Virus record (IMG/VR): IMGVR_UViG_3300006923_000020
Location: 1 to 64,000 of that record
Strand: one strand, 5' to 3'
Length of the DNA: 64,000 nt
Origin: a virus
In this document: positions 7,940 to 15,747 of the stretch, in pieces
Numbering within the stretch: position 1 is the first letter of the stretch
How the letters are laid out: each line of letters starts with the position of its first letter
Made by a program: the position numbers and the translations under genes
The notes under the pieces: generated by a model
What the model was told of the DNA's origin: nothing
Database searches by the model: none
The model's input: only the letters and a program-made list of their open reading frames with translations

Positions 7940-8299
7940 ACAAATTCTCCTTTTGTCTTTTTCAAATCAGTAAAAACACAACTCTTTCATTAACTTCTAA
8001 ATAAAAAAACTTTAGAGTCTAAAGATTCAACCCAAAAACCAACAAGAGCAGGAACACTCCTCCCAAAAAACAATAATCCCCACCGATCTCTAAAAGATCA
8101 CATCACCCCAAACACTAAAACATCTACCCTCAAACACCACTGCCACAAACAACTAAAGCTAAAATAACCACCCACTAAAGCCCCGTTTTATCAAACACCC
8201 CTAAAGACCCATGGTTTTATTAACTTGACGCTTCTCATATCCCCAATCTAGAGTCGTCCTCATTGTTGTTATGTTTGGTAGATGCTTCCCAAAAAAAAT
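7940..8299. other. Non-coding leader region, C/A-rich on the plus strand
   Basis: No convincing gene. It holds one palindrome copy (8007-8027) and an unusually C- and A-rich plus strand. A TTGACG at 8225-8230 followed by TAGAGT after 18 nt could be a weak sigma70-like promoter reading into the structured region to the right; this is a low-confidence pattern match. Confidence 0.4.
8007..8027. repeat. Dispersed 21-bp palindrome (one outer mismatch, G centre)
   Basis: The core CTTTAGAGTCTAAAG is intact, with the outer left arm reading AAA instead of AAT. It lies about 70 nt upstream of the first leftward gene and is the only copy next to the large non-coding region. Confidence 0.85.
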
Positions 8300-9610
8300 C
8301 AGCACCCCTCGGATAGGGCGACCCCGGCTTAAACGAAAAAAGCCACCCTAGAGTATGGCAGCTTCTTTCTAGTTGCTTGTACAAAACCTAACCGAGTAAA
8401 GAAAGGAAGCACAAACTACCCGAACAAGATTAGAGTAAGGAGATCGACAAGAAATGTCAAATGTTTTCTTCAACTCTGCAAACTCCCTTGCAGAGCCACT
8501 TCTCTCTTGCAATGAGAAAGAAATGATGAAGAATACAAATCTCTACAACACTTCTCGCAAAAATCCTCTCCCGGATGAGAAGGACCCTACCGTTCGATTT
8601 GGACCGAATGTATTTCATTGCGACTCTAACCTTGAACAACAATACCACCTAATCCCCACTACCCCCCACCAATCATGCAATGACAACGACTCCACCCGCG
8701 TGGCCAAAATTGGAGTCAACTATCCAATTGCACATTTCTCTACGATTCTCCAAAAGCAACACTTCATTGGCGAAGCGCTGCGGAAAATTATACGGCAATT
8801 GCATAATGGGCAACTGAGAGGCCCACCCCTCCGATTCTGCAGTACCTCCTACAAAATGACCCTTGCCCCCCGAGGTCCAGAGACAACAAACAGTTATTCT
8901 CCAACAGGCAACACCACACCGTCACCCACATCACATAAACTTTTGTCCTCCAGAAGAAAACCAAACCACGGTGCGAACAAAAGTAACACCAATACCTCTT
9001 CTAGAGCGTTATGTGATCGCATGACACCGAACAACCACCCTGCTTGTGGACGAACGTATCTGCAGACGCCCTCTGGTAAAAAAAACTGCACACTTATGGG
9101 GAAACCACAACTCTGCAAAGAGTTGCTACATAGATAAGGGAACAAGTAACAAAGTGGCTCTTTTTTCGATTACACACGAGAATGATAACGAACTAGACAC
9201 AAAACAAGTTCGCCCTCATACCTCACCATCCCTAAAAAGACACCCACTCTGATTGTCAGTCTTTGAGTTTCTTTGGTCATTTCTTCTCCGATAGGTCGTG
9301 AAACTCCTCCGGGAGTTACCCCCCAAATCCTATCCTACAAGCTCCTGACAACACCTCTTCAAAACTTATCGAACTATCCCGATAGCACAGCACCCGATCT
9401 GTACCTCTTTTTTTGCACTGCACCACGAACAGATCAACACCCCCTTTGGCCTTGTATTGGTTGTACCAATCAACCCATACGCCTAGCTGAAATCAAGAAG
9501 AGAAAACACAACACTAAAACTAGTTTCTCACATAAGTCAGAATCACCTTAAGTCATCCTTAACTTAAATTATCCCTGCCTTATTTCTTAACTAGTTCTAA
9601 TCTCCCCTCC
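8300..9610 (+). ncRNA. Candidate large structured RNA
   Basis: This span lacks a credible protein but contains many stem-loops, read directly: 8361-8370/8400-8410 (10 bp, one bulge), 8474-8481/8488-8495 (8 bp, 6-nt loop), 8551-8556/8577-8582 enclosing 8563-8566/8573-8576, 8591-8596/8605-8610, 8688-8694/8711-8717 (7 bp), 8939-8946/8977-8984 (8 bp), 9108-9113/9120-9125, 9189-9194/9207-9212, 9236-9241/9259-9264, 9302-9307/9312-9317, 9396-9402/9429-9435 (7 bp), 9452-9461/9465-9473, 9518-9525/9589-9596 enclosing 9548-9553/9562-9567. One G-U pair (in 8591-8610) works only on the plus strand. Phages carry giant RNAs such as GOLLD and ROOL; whether this belongs to either is untested. Ends and strand are approximate. 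Some 6-bp stems are expected by chance. Confidence 0.4.
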
Positions 9611-9785
9611 CATCAATTCTCTTCTTCTGATTAATTATTCTAATTTAAAATTTAGTGTTTTTTATCAGTTCTGCTCGGCCTCTCGCTTCGCTCTCTCTAT
9701 TTCACGCCAAAAAGGGGGGAGTGCGTCTTCTGGATTCCTTGCATTTCGACCTTTTTAGTATTTTTAGACCGGGCTCAATCAGACC
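9611..9785. other. AT-rich spacer before the rightward operon
   Basis: Very AT-rich at 9625-9670, then a CT-rich stretch (9678-9705) and a run of six G near 9713-9719. It probably holds the start site for the rightward genes, but I cannot pick out a convincing -35/-10 pair. No gene seen. Confidence 0.35.
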
Positions 9786-10352
9786 ATGATGATAAATCGA
9801 AAACAAAGAGACGATGATACTATCACCCACATCCTGGCTATTAGTTTCAAGAGAGACAGTGAAACAGAAAGAAACTTAAACATGATCCTCCAAGATGGTC
9901 CGTACAAAGACTGGGGGGATATGTTTATGAATTTGGCAGAGCTTGCCTTTTTCATTATCGACCGTAGAAAAAATGGATATAAATTCTACCTAAGAGAGAT
10001 TGGTCCCAATCAACCCTTTGTGGAGATACGCCAGCTTCCTGGTCCAGATCCCGATATAGAAAATCTCTTTAGACAAGAAGAAGAGACTGATATAAAATTG
10101 CTCGACTTTGTTTATAAAGATGATGTGGGTAGAGAGAAATCTCTTTTATCGTTATCCAAGGATGATGAAGACAATCCTGTGAATGAGCCTATGCCGGATG
10201 GACTATCTCAAGACATAGGTTCACCCGAGAATCTTCTTCTTCAGATCGATCCAGAAACGTTGCTAGGTATGAAGATATCGTTAGATCTTTCCTGGTATGA
10301 AAGAATCTGGTTCAGTTTTCGGCTCATGGTAAAAATAATCTTTAGACTCTAA
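9786..10352 (+). CDS. Hypothetical protein, first gene of rightward operon
   Basis: 188 residues, unrecognised. ATG codons at 9786 and 9789 lack a strong Shine-Dalgarno. The middle (FFIIDRRKNGYKFYLREIG...VEIRQLP) and the aromatic amphipathic C-terminus (WYERIWFSFRLMVKIIF) resemble the next gene (EFIVLRQEEGCRLCIQTP...VEGLP; WWVYVTNWLRKIF), so the two may be diverged paralogues. The last codons and the TAA stop are supplied by the 21-bp palindrome. Confidence 0.6.
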   Translation: MMINRKQRDDDTITHILAISFKRDSETERNLNMILQDGPYKDWGDMFMNLAELAFFIIDRRKNGYKFYLREIGPNQPFVEIRQLPGPDPDIENLFRQEEETDIKLLDFVYKDDVGREKSLLSLSKDDEDNPVNEPMPDGLSQDIGSPENLLLQIDPETLLGMKISLDLSWYERIWFSFRLMVKIIFRL

Positions 10353-10357
10353 AGATT
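10337..10357. repeat. Dispersed 21-bp palindrome (perfect, C centre)
   Basis: Perfect copy in a rightward operon, showing that the element is not tied to the leftward late genes. It encodes the last residues (IFRL) and the stop of the upstream gene and lies 27 nt before the ATG of the next, upstream of its GGAG. Confidence 0.92.
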
Positions 10358-10384
10358 ATAAAATTCAACATTGGAGTATGTTCT

Positions 10385-10762
10385 ATGAAACTGATAATGG
10401 GTAAAGATTCCATCCAGAAAATGGATGATTGCGTAAAGCTGACAACCCTCAAGAATCATGCGGACTTCATTGGCACTTCCTGTGCAGTAATGGAGTTCAT
10501 TGTTCTTCGTCAAGAAGAAGGGTGTCGGCTATGCATTCAAACTCCTCGTGGAGACATCTTGCCTGTGGAGGGACTTCCTAAAAATTTATCTTGGAAAAAA
10601 TCTGGGAAGAGAGAAAGAACTCTTTCAGTTTTTGATAATGTTATCGAGGTTTCTTTTGGCGAAAGTTCTTGTCTTGAGGTTGAACCAGTTCCGACAAAAA
10701 CAAGTTGGTGGGTTTATGTTACTAATTGGCTTAGGAAAATATTTAGCCTCAAGAGCAAATAA
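10385..10762 (+). CDS. Hypothetical protein, possible paralogue of upstream gene
   Basis: 125 residues. TTGGAG lies about 9 nt before the ATG. The beta-rich middle and amphipathic Trp-rich C-terminus (SWWVYVTNWLRKIFSLKSK) resemble the preceding protein, suggesting membrane-surface association or a shared fold. No known motif. Followed by DUF1643 after 15 nt. Confidence 0.55.
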   Translation: MKLIMGKDSIQKMDDCVKLTTLKNHADFIGTSCAVMEFIVLRQEEGCRLCIQTPRGDILPVEGLPKNLSWKKSGKRERTLSVFDNVIEVSFGESSCLEVEPVPTKTSWWVYVTNWLRKIFSLKSK

Positions 10763-10777
10763 CAACAGAGTACACAC

Positions 10778-11425
10778 ATGGAACAGCGGCCCTTATTTGC
10801 AAACCTTCCTATAATCCCTGCAACAGAGGGCATAGCCTACTATCACAAACACGCCGTATTTAGCTCGTGCGGGGCATATAGGTGGGTTTTGTTGCGTCGA
10901 TGGGATAGCGCTATCGGTCGCCTACCCAGAGTCCTCTGGATAGCTCTCAACCCGTCCACTGCTAGTGGCGAAGAAGATGATCCAACGCTCAGACAAATAG
11001 TGAGCTTTTCGAAGCGTGAAGGCTTTGGAAGTCTTATGCTTTGCAATCTATTTGCTTTTTGCTCAACAGACCCAAAGGCCCTCAATGAAGATGCCATTGA
11101 TTGTATAGGCGATCTATGTGACGCCTATCTCTATTCATCTGCCGCTTTATGTGATGCTGTGATCGTGGCGTGGGGAACAAATGTGGAAGGTTATGAAGAA
11201 AGGGCAAAGGCTATTGTCTCGCGCTTAAGCAAAACACAGAAAGTGTATTGTCTTGGGAAAACAAAGGATGGATTCCCAAAGCATCCACTCTATCTACCCA
11301 AAGATGCCCCGCTTAGAATCTTTGCGAGACCAAAAGCAAAATGCCTATCCGCTACTGTTGAATCGGTAGGTAGAAAATACATACAGAAAATTTCTAGAAG
11401 GATACGTTATTCCATACGCAAGTAG
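10778..11425 (+). CDS. DUF1643 family protein
   Basis: 215 residues matching the DUF1643 pattern in order: CGAYRWVLLRRW, then WIALNPSTA followed by EEDDPTLRQ, then LMLCNLFAFCSTDPKAL, then VIVAWGTN, and a C-terminal YCLGKTKDGFPKHPLYL. The NPSTA, DDPT, NLFA, AWG and HPLY blocks are all present, so the domain looks complete. The biochemical role of the family is not established to my knowledge. The phage copy lies in an accessory operon with Cys-rich proteins and MazG. The C-terminal 40 residues are basic. Confidence 0.85.
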   Translation: MEQRPLFANLPIIPATEGIAYYHKHAVFSSCGAYRWVLLRRWDSAIGRLPRVLWIALNPSTASGEEDDPTLRQIVSFSKREGFGSLMLCNLFAFCSTDPKALNEDAIDCIGDLCDAYLYSSAALCDAVIVAWGTNVEGYEERAKAIVSRLSKTQKVYCLGKTKDGFPKHPLYLPKDAPLRIFARPKAKCLSATVESVGRKYIQKISRRIRYSIRK

Positions 11426-11436
11426 GAGAAAAGAGA

Positions 11437-11652
11437 ATGAGTTGTTTTCGGTGTGGTTATCATACTTGCAGATGCGACGGTCGAAAATCTGTTCCGCCTG
11501 AAAAGCACAAAGACTTCACCAAGAATAATCCAAAAAATGAACCAGTCGGAAACTTCACGGGTAGATGCTATCATTGTGGGTCTTCTGATTTGTGGACCGA
11601 CAACCTAGCCTATGGCTGCAACTTTTGTGGTAAATTTCTAGGTGGAAATTAA
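11437..11652 (+). CDS. Small double zinc-ribbon-like protein
   Basis: 71 residues with CFRCGYHTCRC near the N-terminus and CYHCG...CNFCG near the C-terminus. The second pair is a classical CxxC-x(n)-CxxC zinc ribbon; the first may form another site. GGAG precedes the ATG. Likely nucleic-acid or protein binding, not more specific. Confidence 0.65.
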   Translation: MSCFRCGYHTCRCDGRKSVPPEKHKDFTKNNPKNEPVGNFTGRCYHCGSSDLWTDNLAYGCNFCGKFLGGN

Positions 11653-11655
11653 ATA

Positions 11656-12156
11656 ATGTCTCATTTTCGTTATTGGATACTTACTCCCGACAACAAAGTA
11701 ATAGAAACAACTCGAAAAAAACATCGTGATTGGTGGGCAAAGAACTTCGATGTAGAAGAATCCATAGCTGATACTGGTGGTCGCGCTGATAAATGCCCAT
11801 CTATCATTAAAAAAACTTGTTTTCTCGACGGAATAGTTCGAGTTTCCTCAGTTTTTCTAATGATCGAACATTGTTCTTATATGGGTGACGTAGTTATCAA
11901 TGGCGAAAAGAGAGGGGCTCTTTTTGAAACTATGATTTTTGTAGATGCGGACAGTCCTTTTTATGCCACTCTCAATGAACATCAATGGAGATCTCACACT
12001 GTTGGAGAGTCTCTTGGAAACCATAATAAAGCATGTGATTTCGTTATTGCATATATAGAGGCACATGAGATTAGTAACGGAAACTTGTTTCCCAAAATAG
12101 AGGGTAAAGATGTTGTCTACTTACCCAAAAAAGAAAACACGGAGATAGAGCAGTGA
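11656..12156 (+). CDS. Hypothetical protein
   Basis: 166 residues; the N-terminal FRYWILTPDNKVIETTRKKHRDWW is followed by a mixed alpha/beta body containing FETMIFVDAD. No recognised family, membrane segment or Cys cluster. The start lies 3 nt past the zinc-ribbon stop, and its own stop overlaps the next start (GTGA), so the three genes are probably co-translated. Confidence 0.6.
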   Translation: MSHFRYWILTPDNKVIETTRKKHRDWWAKNFDVEESIADTGGRADKCPSIIKKTCFLDGIVRVSSVFLMIEHCSYMGDVVINGEKRGALFETMIFVDADSPFYATLNEHQWRSHTVGESLGNHNKACDFVIAYIEAHEISNGNLFPKIEGKDVVYLPKKENTEIEQ

Positions 12157-12638
12157 GCACCCGGATGCGAAATGTTTCTTTGGGCTTCACAGAAGATGGA
12201 TATTCATTATCAGGCAAGATATTCAAGGATCATTTCCATAACATACTTTTAGGCTTACATGCTATTGCGCGATCATTTAAAGATGAAGATTGTGAGAAGA
12301 GTCTTTTTGGTAAAAAAACTTATTGCTTGCCATGCCCAACAACAAAAGAACAATGGGAGAAAATATTAGAAGTATCAGAAAATGTTGCAACAGAGTGCGC
12401 AGGGATTATTTTATTTGTATCTGGAATAAGTGGAATTGATTGCTATGTCTTCTTAGACAAAGACTCAATAAGAGAATGTTTAGATGCCTCGGTATTTGAA
12501 TCTCTTCATCATAACAATACGGAAACTGTATTTTTAGATCATCATAGAATTATCCCCAACACCATGTGCCCGTCTTGTAAACATAAATTTCATAGTGATA
12601 ATCCAATAGATTTTGTTTCTATTCTTTTATCTTCTTAA
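12153..12638 (+). CDS. Hypothetical protein with C-terminal zinc knuckle
   Basis: 161 residues starting at GTG (12153) with GGAG upstream and a GTGA overlap with the preceding stop. The C-terminal CPSCKHKFH segment could bind zinc. The rest is unrecognised. It ends one base before the stop of the convergent gene 12639-12932. Confidence 0.55.
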   Translation: MSTRMRNVSLGFTEDGYSLSGKIFKDHFHNILLGLHAIARSFKDEDCEKSLFGKKTYCLPCPTTKEQWEKILEVSENVATECAGIILFVSGISGIDCYVFLDKDSIRECLDASVFESLHHNNTETVFLDHHRIIPNTMCPSCKHKFHSDNPIDFVSILLSS

Positions 12639-12932
12639 TTATCGCCTCTCATCCATATCCATCTCGCTCTCCTCTTCAATCTCAATTATCCCCTCCTCAC
12701 TCTCTTCTGTAGGTAAACAAAAAAAGGTCGCCAACATCCTCCCTTGTCTTAACCTTAGTGAAATCAAGTCTTCCTTCTCCAATCCCATCTCTTCTGCTCT
12801 TACCCAAATTCTAGAAACCGCGTTACGTCGGCTTTCTCGTTTTCTTTTCCTCTGTTGGCGTCTATATCTCTTTCTTTCTGCAGGGCTTTGGTTTTGCTGT
12901 ATCCATTCCCAGGTTTCGTTTCTTTTGGCCAT
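12639..12932 (-). CDS. Small basic/acidic bipartite protein
   Basis: 97 residues, convergent with the preceding gene. The N-terminal 40 residues are strongly basic (ERKRYRRQQRKRKRESRR); the C-terminal 20 are strongly acidic (EEGIIEIEEESEMDMDE). CGGAG precedes the ATG and a palindrome copy lies 31 nt upstream, as for other genes. Charge layout suggests a DNA- or RNA-binding or mimic protein; this is inference only. Confidence 0.55.
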   Translation of the reverse strand: MAKRNETWEWIQQNQSPAERKRYRRQQRKRKRESRRNAVSRIWVRAEEMGLEKEDLISLRLRQGRMLATFFCLPTEESEEGIIEIEEESEMDMDERR

Positions 12933-12963
12933 TTCAAAACTCCGAAAAAAAAATGAAGACGTA

Positions 12964-12984
12964 AATCTTTAGACTCTAAAGATT
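12964..12984. repeat. Dispersed 21-bp palindrome (perfect, C centre)
   Basis: Perfect copy upstream of a single leftward gene and close to the start region of the next rightward genes. It shows that the element also accompanies monocistronic genes. Confidence 0.9.
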
Positions 12985-13142
12985 TTGACAAAAACATCTT
13001 CTAAAAACAAGAGGAAATCAAAGGAAGAATGATGAAAGAAGAGACACAGGCGAAACAATCCCAATTTGAATGGATTCAATTATCTTTCTAGATTTCAATC
13101 GAGAACTAGCCTAATTTTTTCTACTTACAGAGGAACTATCTC

Positions 13143-13628
13143 ATGAGAAAAGCTTTACCAGATCGAATTAGAAACATCCTAAACCACCCCACCATCAGAT
13201 TTGTTATTGATGCAATGGATGAAAATTTTGACAACGATCGCATCGGGGACTTATATCGTGAACTAAGCTCCATTGCCAATGATGTCGAAGAGGAACTGGG
13301 AAAAAGAAGTCGTCGAAGAAGTCGAGTCAAAGAGGCATCTACGGCGACTGTTGACGTAATCGAAGATAATGATAAAATTCTATCATCCCACGGAGTAGCA
13401 AGACTTCTACAAGTTAGCCCCTCCGCAGTCATTTCTTGGATTGACTCGGAAAAGCTTGATGGTTTTCGCACAAGTGGTGGCCACCGTCGCGTAAAAACAA
13501 GCAATCTTATCCTATTTCTCAAAGAACAAAACATGCCCATCCCCGCCGCTCTCATTGATACTGATGTCGACATTAGCGTTGATACTCGTATCGACCTTAA
13601 TGAGGATAAAGCACCACGACAACAATAA
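13143..13628 (+). CDS. Excisionase/MerR-type helix-turn-helix DNA-binding protein
   Basis: 161 residues. Residues about 79-132 form a classic HTH_17/excisionase domain: LSSHGVARLLQVSPSAVISWIDSEKL, then FRTSGGHRRV and LILFLKEQNMPIP. The GGHRR wing is diagnostic of this class. The N-terminal 70 residues are helical with a basic linker (KRSRRRSRVK). AGAGGA precedes the ATG. It is the only clear DNA-binding regulator in the window and therefore a candidate binder of the dispersed palindrome, but nothing links them directly. Confidence 0.8.
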   Translation: MRKALPDRIRNILNHPTIRFVIDAMDENFDNDRIGDLYRELSSIANDVEEELGKRSRRRSRVKEASTATVDVIEDNDKILSSHGVARLLQVSPSAVISWIDSEKLDGFRTSGGHRRVKTSNLILFLKEQNMPIPAALIDTDVDISVDTRIDLNEDKAPRQQ

Positions 13629-13672
13629 TAAATTGCGCCTTATCCATAACAAAGAAGGAACTATGCACAATC

Positions 13673-14062
13673 ATGGAATCTCGCAACAAACCACGCACAT
13701 GGAAAGAAAGAAAAGCGGTCATCGACCGCTGGGGATGGGGACTCTTCTCCTTTTTGGTAACAAACGGTCTAACCGACATCAAACAAATACGATATATTCT
13801 ACAAGCCCAAAAGGCCCTGTTGCGTGGTAGAGTGCAAAAAGCATTGGAGCTTATAGATCTGTGCTTGGATCTTATGGAGCGAACTGCAGAGATATACGAA
13901 CCCGCGATAGAAAAGCGACTTCGAGAATTGATCTTCGGCACATCATTCAAGGACGAGACTGAAGAACCTACTACACCAAATGCAAAAAAGAGTGCTACGG
14001 GAGAAAATAATAATGGGGACTACGGAAATTTTCCCACCGGAATCGGTCGATATAACATGTGA
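13673..14062 (+). CDS. Hypothetical helical protein
   Basis: 129 residues. The N-terminal region contains WKERKAVIDRWGWGLFSFLVTNGLTD, then a helix-rich part (KALLRGRVQKALELIDLCLDLMERTAEIYE) that looks like a helical bundle. The C-terminal 30 residues overlap the start of the MazG gene by 50 nt in another frame. Family unknown. Confidence 0.55.
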   Translation: MESRNKPRTWKERKAVIDRWGWGLFSFLVTNGLTDIKQIRYILQAQKALLRGRVQKALELIDLCLDLMERTAEIYEPAIEKRLRELIFGTSFKDETEEPTTPNAKKSATGENNNGDYGNFPTGIGRYNM

Positions 14063-15164
14063 AGACTGCAAAGACCACTATTGGTTTTCTAATAATATTG
14101 TCAAAGTCATTGCAGACACCACGGGGAGAGAGTTTGATATCCCCACCCCTCCCTTATTCGCAGTTCATATCTACATAAAGAAAACGAGCCATCATCCTGC
14201 CTGCCCCCGATATATGGAATGGGTTGAAAAACTTACAAGCGAATGCTCATGTAAGACAGATGTATGGTCCGGAGAAGAAGTCAGAGAACTCTGCTATCTT
14301 ATGGGTTGGAGTTTTTACGGGTCGATAGATGTTATAATGATACCTCGACATCATATCTCTTGTCCTCATTTTGAAACGTGGAAGACTAGATATTTATACT
14401 ATAAAGAGCTATTGGTCGGTGTTGATATAAAACCACAAGCATCAGATACTTCTTTTACAGAAACGAAAGAAGATTCCAAGAGAAGTGTAATGGTTAAAGC
14501 GCTTGATAAACTTATAGGAATAAGCGGACTCAACGCTAGGTTCTCTCCATGCCATCAAGAGAGAACATCCAGAAACTGGCTTGATCTCATTGGGGATGAG
14601 TTGGCAGAAGTTAGAGACCATCTGGATACGGATGGATCCTTTCTTGGTGATAAGGTCGACAATGAAATAGGTGACTTGCTTTGGAATGTTGTTTGCTTCT
14701 GCAGACATCTTGCCGATGAATACCCAAACACTATCGAAAATGCTGTTCGCGATATACAAACAAAACTCATGAGACGCAAACCCAATATCTTCGAGGGACA
14801 TTCTTTGCCATCGTCCGATGACGAGCAAAGAATATGGAATAGAGAAAAGGGTGCAGAAAAGAAAGAACGATTCTCTTATATTCTGTCAGATATAGATTTT
14901 GGAAAAGAAATAATAGGCCCGGATGAGTCAACCAGAGTCTTTCCCGTTATTCTTCGAGAAGACTTCCCCACAAACTGTCTAGTCATTGGGGACGCTACAT
15001 TCTTGGATCTTTACCTAAACGGACTCCTTACAAAAGAAGCCTGCCTAAAAGAAATACATCTGCACTACAATGTAGAGGGAGTAACTACTCTTCCCGATAC
15101 TATGAGCGAAGAACACCAAGAGAGATGGCTAGCTCTACTGAATCAGCTAGCTCTACTGGATTAA
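14013..15164 (+). CDS. mazG: MazG-type nucleotide pyrophosphohydrolase with N-terminal extension
   Basis: About 383 residues from ATG 14013 (GGGAG upstream). The middle holds the all-alpha NTP-PPase signature: DELAEVRDHLD near residue 194 and NEIGDLLWNVVCFCRHL near 216, giving the ExxE...ExxD metal-binding set, followed by KLMRRKPNIFEGH and WNREKGAEK as in MazG. The N-terminal 150 residues have spaced Cys/His pairs (CEDCKDH; HHPACPRYMEW; HHISCPHFETW) and two similar HxxxCP[RH] segments, perhaps a metal site. The C-terminal 100 residues are unassigned. MazG hydrolyses NTPs or (p)ppGpp-like alarmones; phage copies are thought to alter host starvation signalling or nucleotide pools. Confidence 0.78.
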   Translation: MGTTEIFPPESVDITCEDCKDHYWFSNNIVKVIADTTGREFDIPTPPLFAVHIYIKKTSHHPACPRYMEWVEKLTSECSCKTDVWSGEEVRELCYLMGWSFYGSIDVIMIPRHHISCPHFETWKTRYLYYKELLVGVDIKPQASDTSFTETKEDSKRSVMVKALDKLIGISGLNARFSPCHQERTSRNWLDLIGDELAEVRDHLDTDGSFLGDKVDNEIGDLLWNVVCFCRHLADEYPNTIENAVRDIQTKLMRRKPNIFEGHSLPSSDDEQRIWNREKGAEKKERFSYILSDIDFGKEIIGPDESTRVFPVILREDFPTNCLVIGDATFLDLYLNGLLTKEACLKEIHLHYNVEGVTTLPDTMSEEHQERWLALLNQLALLD

Positions 15165-15745
15165 AAAATAGACCCAACCACAACACCCTGCTCATCACTG
15201 TTAGCAAGGATGTACTGCAGGGCATCATAATTTAGTCTAAGCAATCGAAAAGCAGAGTAATCGCTTGTTATATGAATCGCCATAAATCGAGGAAGATTTG
15301 TTCTTCTCCCTGTTGGAAGCCCCAAACGACGTCGAACATTGTTTAGATCTTGACGTATAGCCGTTTGCGACTCTTCAAATGTCAGATTTTGACGTCTAAG
15401 ATTCCTCTCTTCGGGACGCTTGAACATGATGAACATTTGCTTGAGAAGTGGAAGCCTGGAGAACAAAGTCCCCACTCGTCTTGCGAGTTGTGAGATGCAC
15501 TGATAGGGACATGAGCAGGAACCAGACTCCTGCAAACAAACCATCGCAGGAACGCTTGGATTATCACGACGCCATAAAATATCTTCGGGTTGCATATATT
15601 TCAACCCAATAAACATTGTGTGACCCGCAAATAAAAAATAAGGAATACTCGTATTTTCTGCGACCTGTATGCTTTCGACGGACTTTATTATTCTGTCGCT
15701 AGGAGGAACTCGACTCCCATCGAGATTAATATCTCTACCTTCCAT
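15161..15745 (-). CDS. Hypothetical virion-region protein after the tail spike
   Basis: 194 residues; the leftmost gene of the leftward structural run, starting 2 nt after the spike gene's stop, hence coupled. It contains CLQESGSCSCPYQCISQL and a basic C-terminal half with RRRLGLPTGRR. No known family. Candidate spike chaperone or spike-associated protein on position alone. Its stop overlaps that of the convergent MazG gene. Confidence 0.5.
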   Translation of the reverse strand: MEGRDINLDGSRVPPSDRIIKSVESIQVAENTSIPYFLFAGHTMFIGLKYMQPEDILWRRDNPSVPAMVCLQESGSCSCPYQCISQLARRVGTLFSRLPLLKQMFIMFKRPEERNLRRQNLTFEESQTAIRQDLNNVRRRLGLPTGRRTNLPRFMAIHITSDYSAFRLLRLNYDALQYILANSDEQGVVVGSIF

Positions 15746-15747
15746 TC

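Noticed and set aside
8454-9137. A 227-codon plus-strand frame with AAGGAG upstream
   Set aside because: The peptide is rich in Asn, Thr, Pro, Ser and His with no fold-like pattern, and the frame runs through several perfect stem-loops. G-poor DNA gives few stops, so a long frame by chance is likely. Kept as part of the RNA candidate.
8200-9700. tRNA genes, expected near large phage RNAs
   Set aside because: No T-arm consensus with a matching acceptor stem was found on either strand in this stretch.
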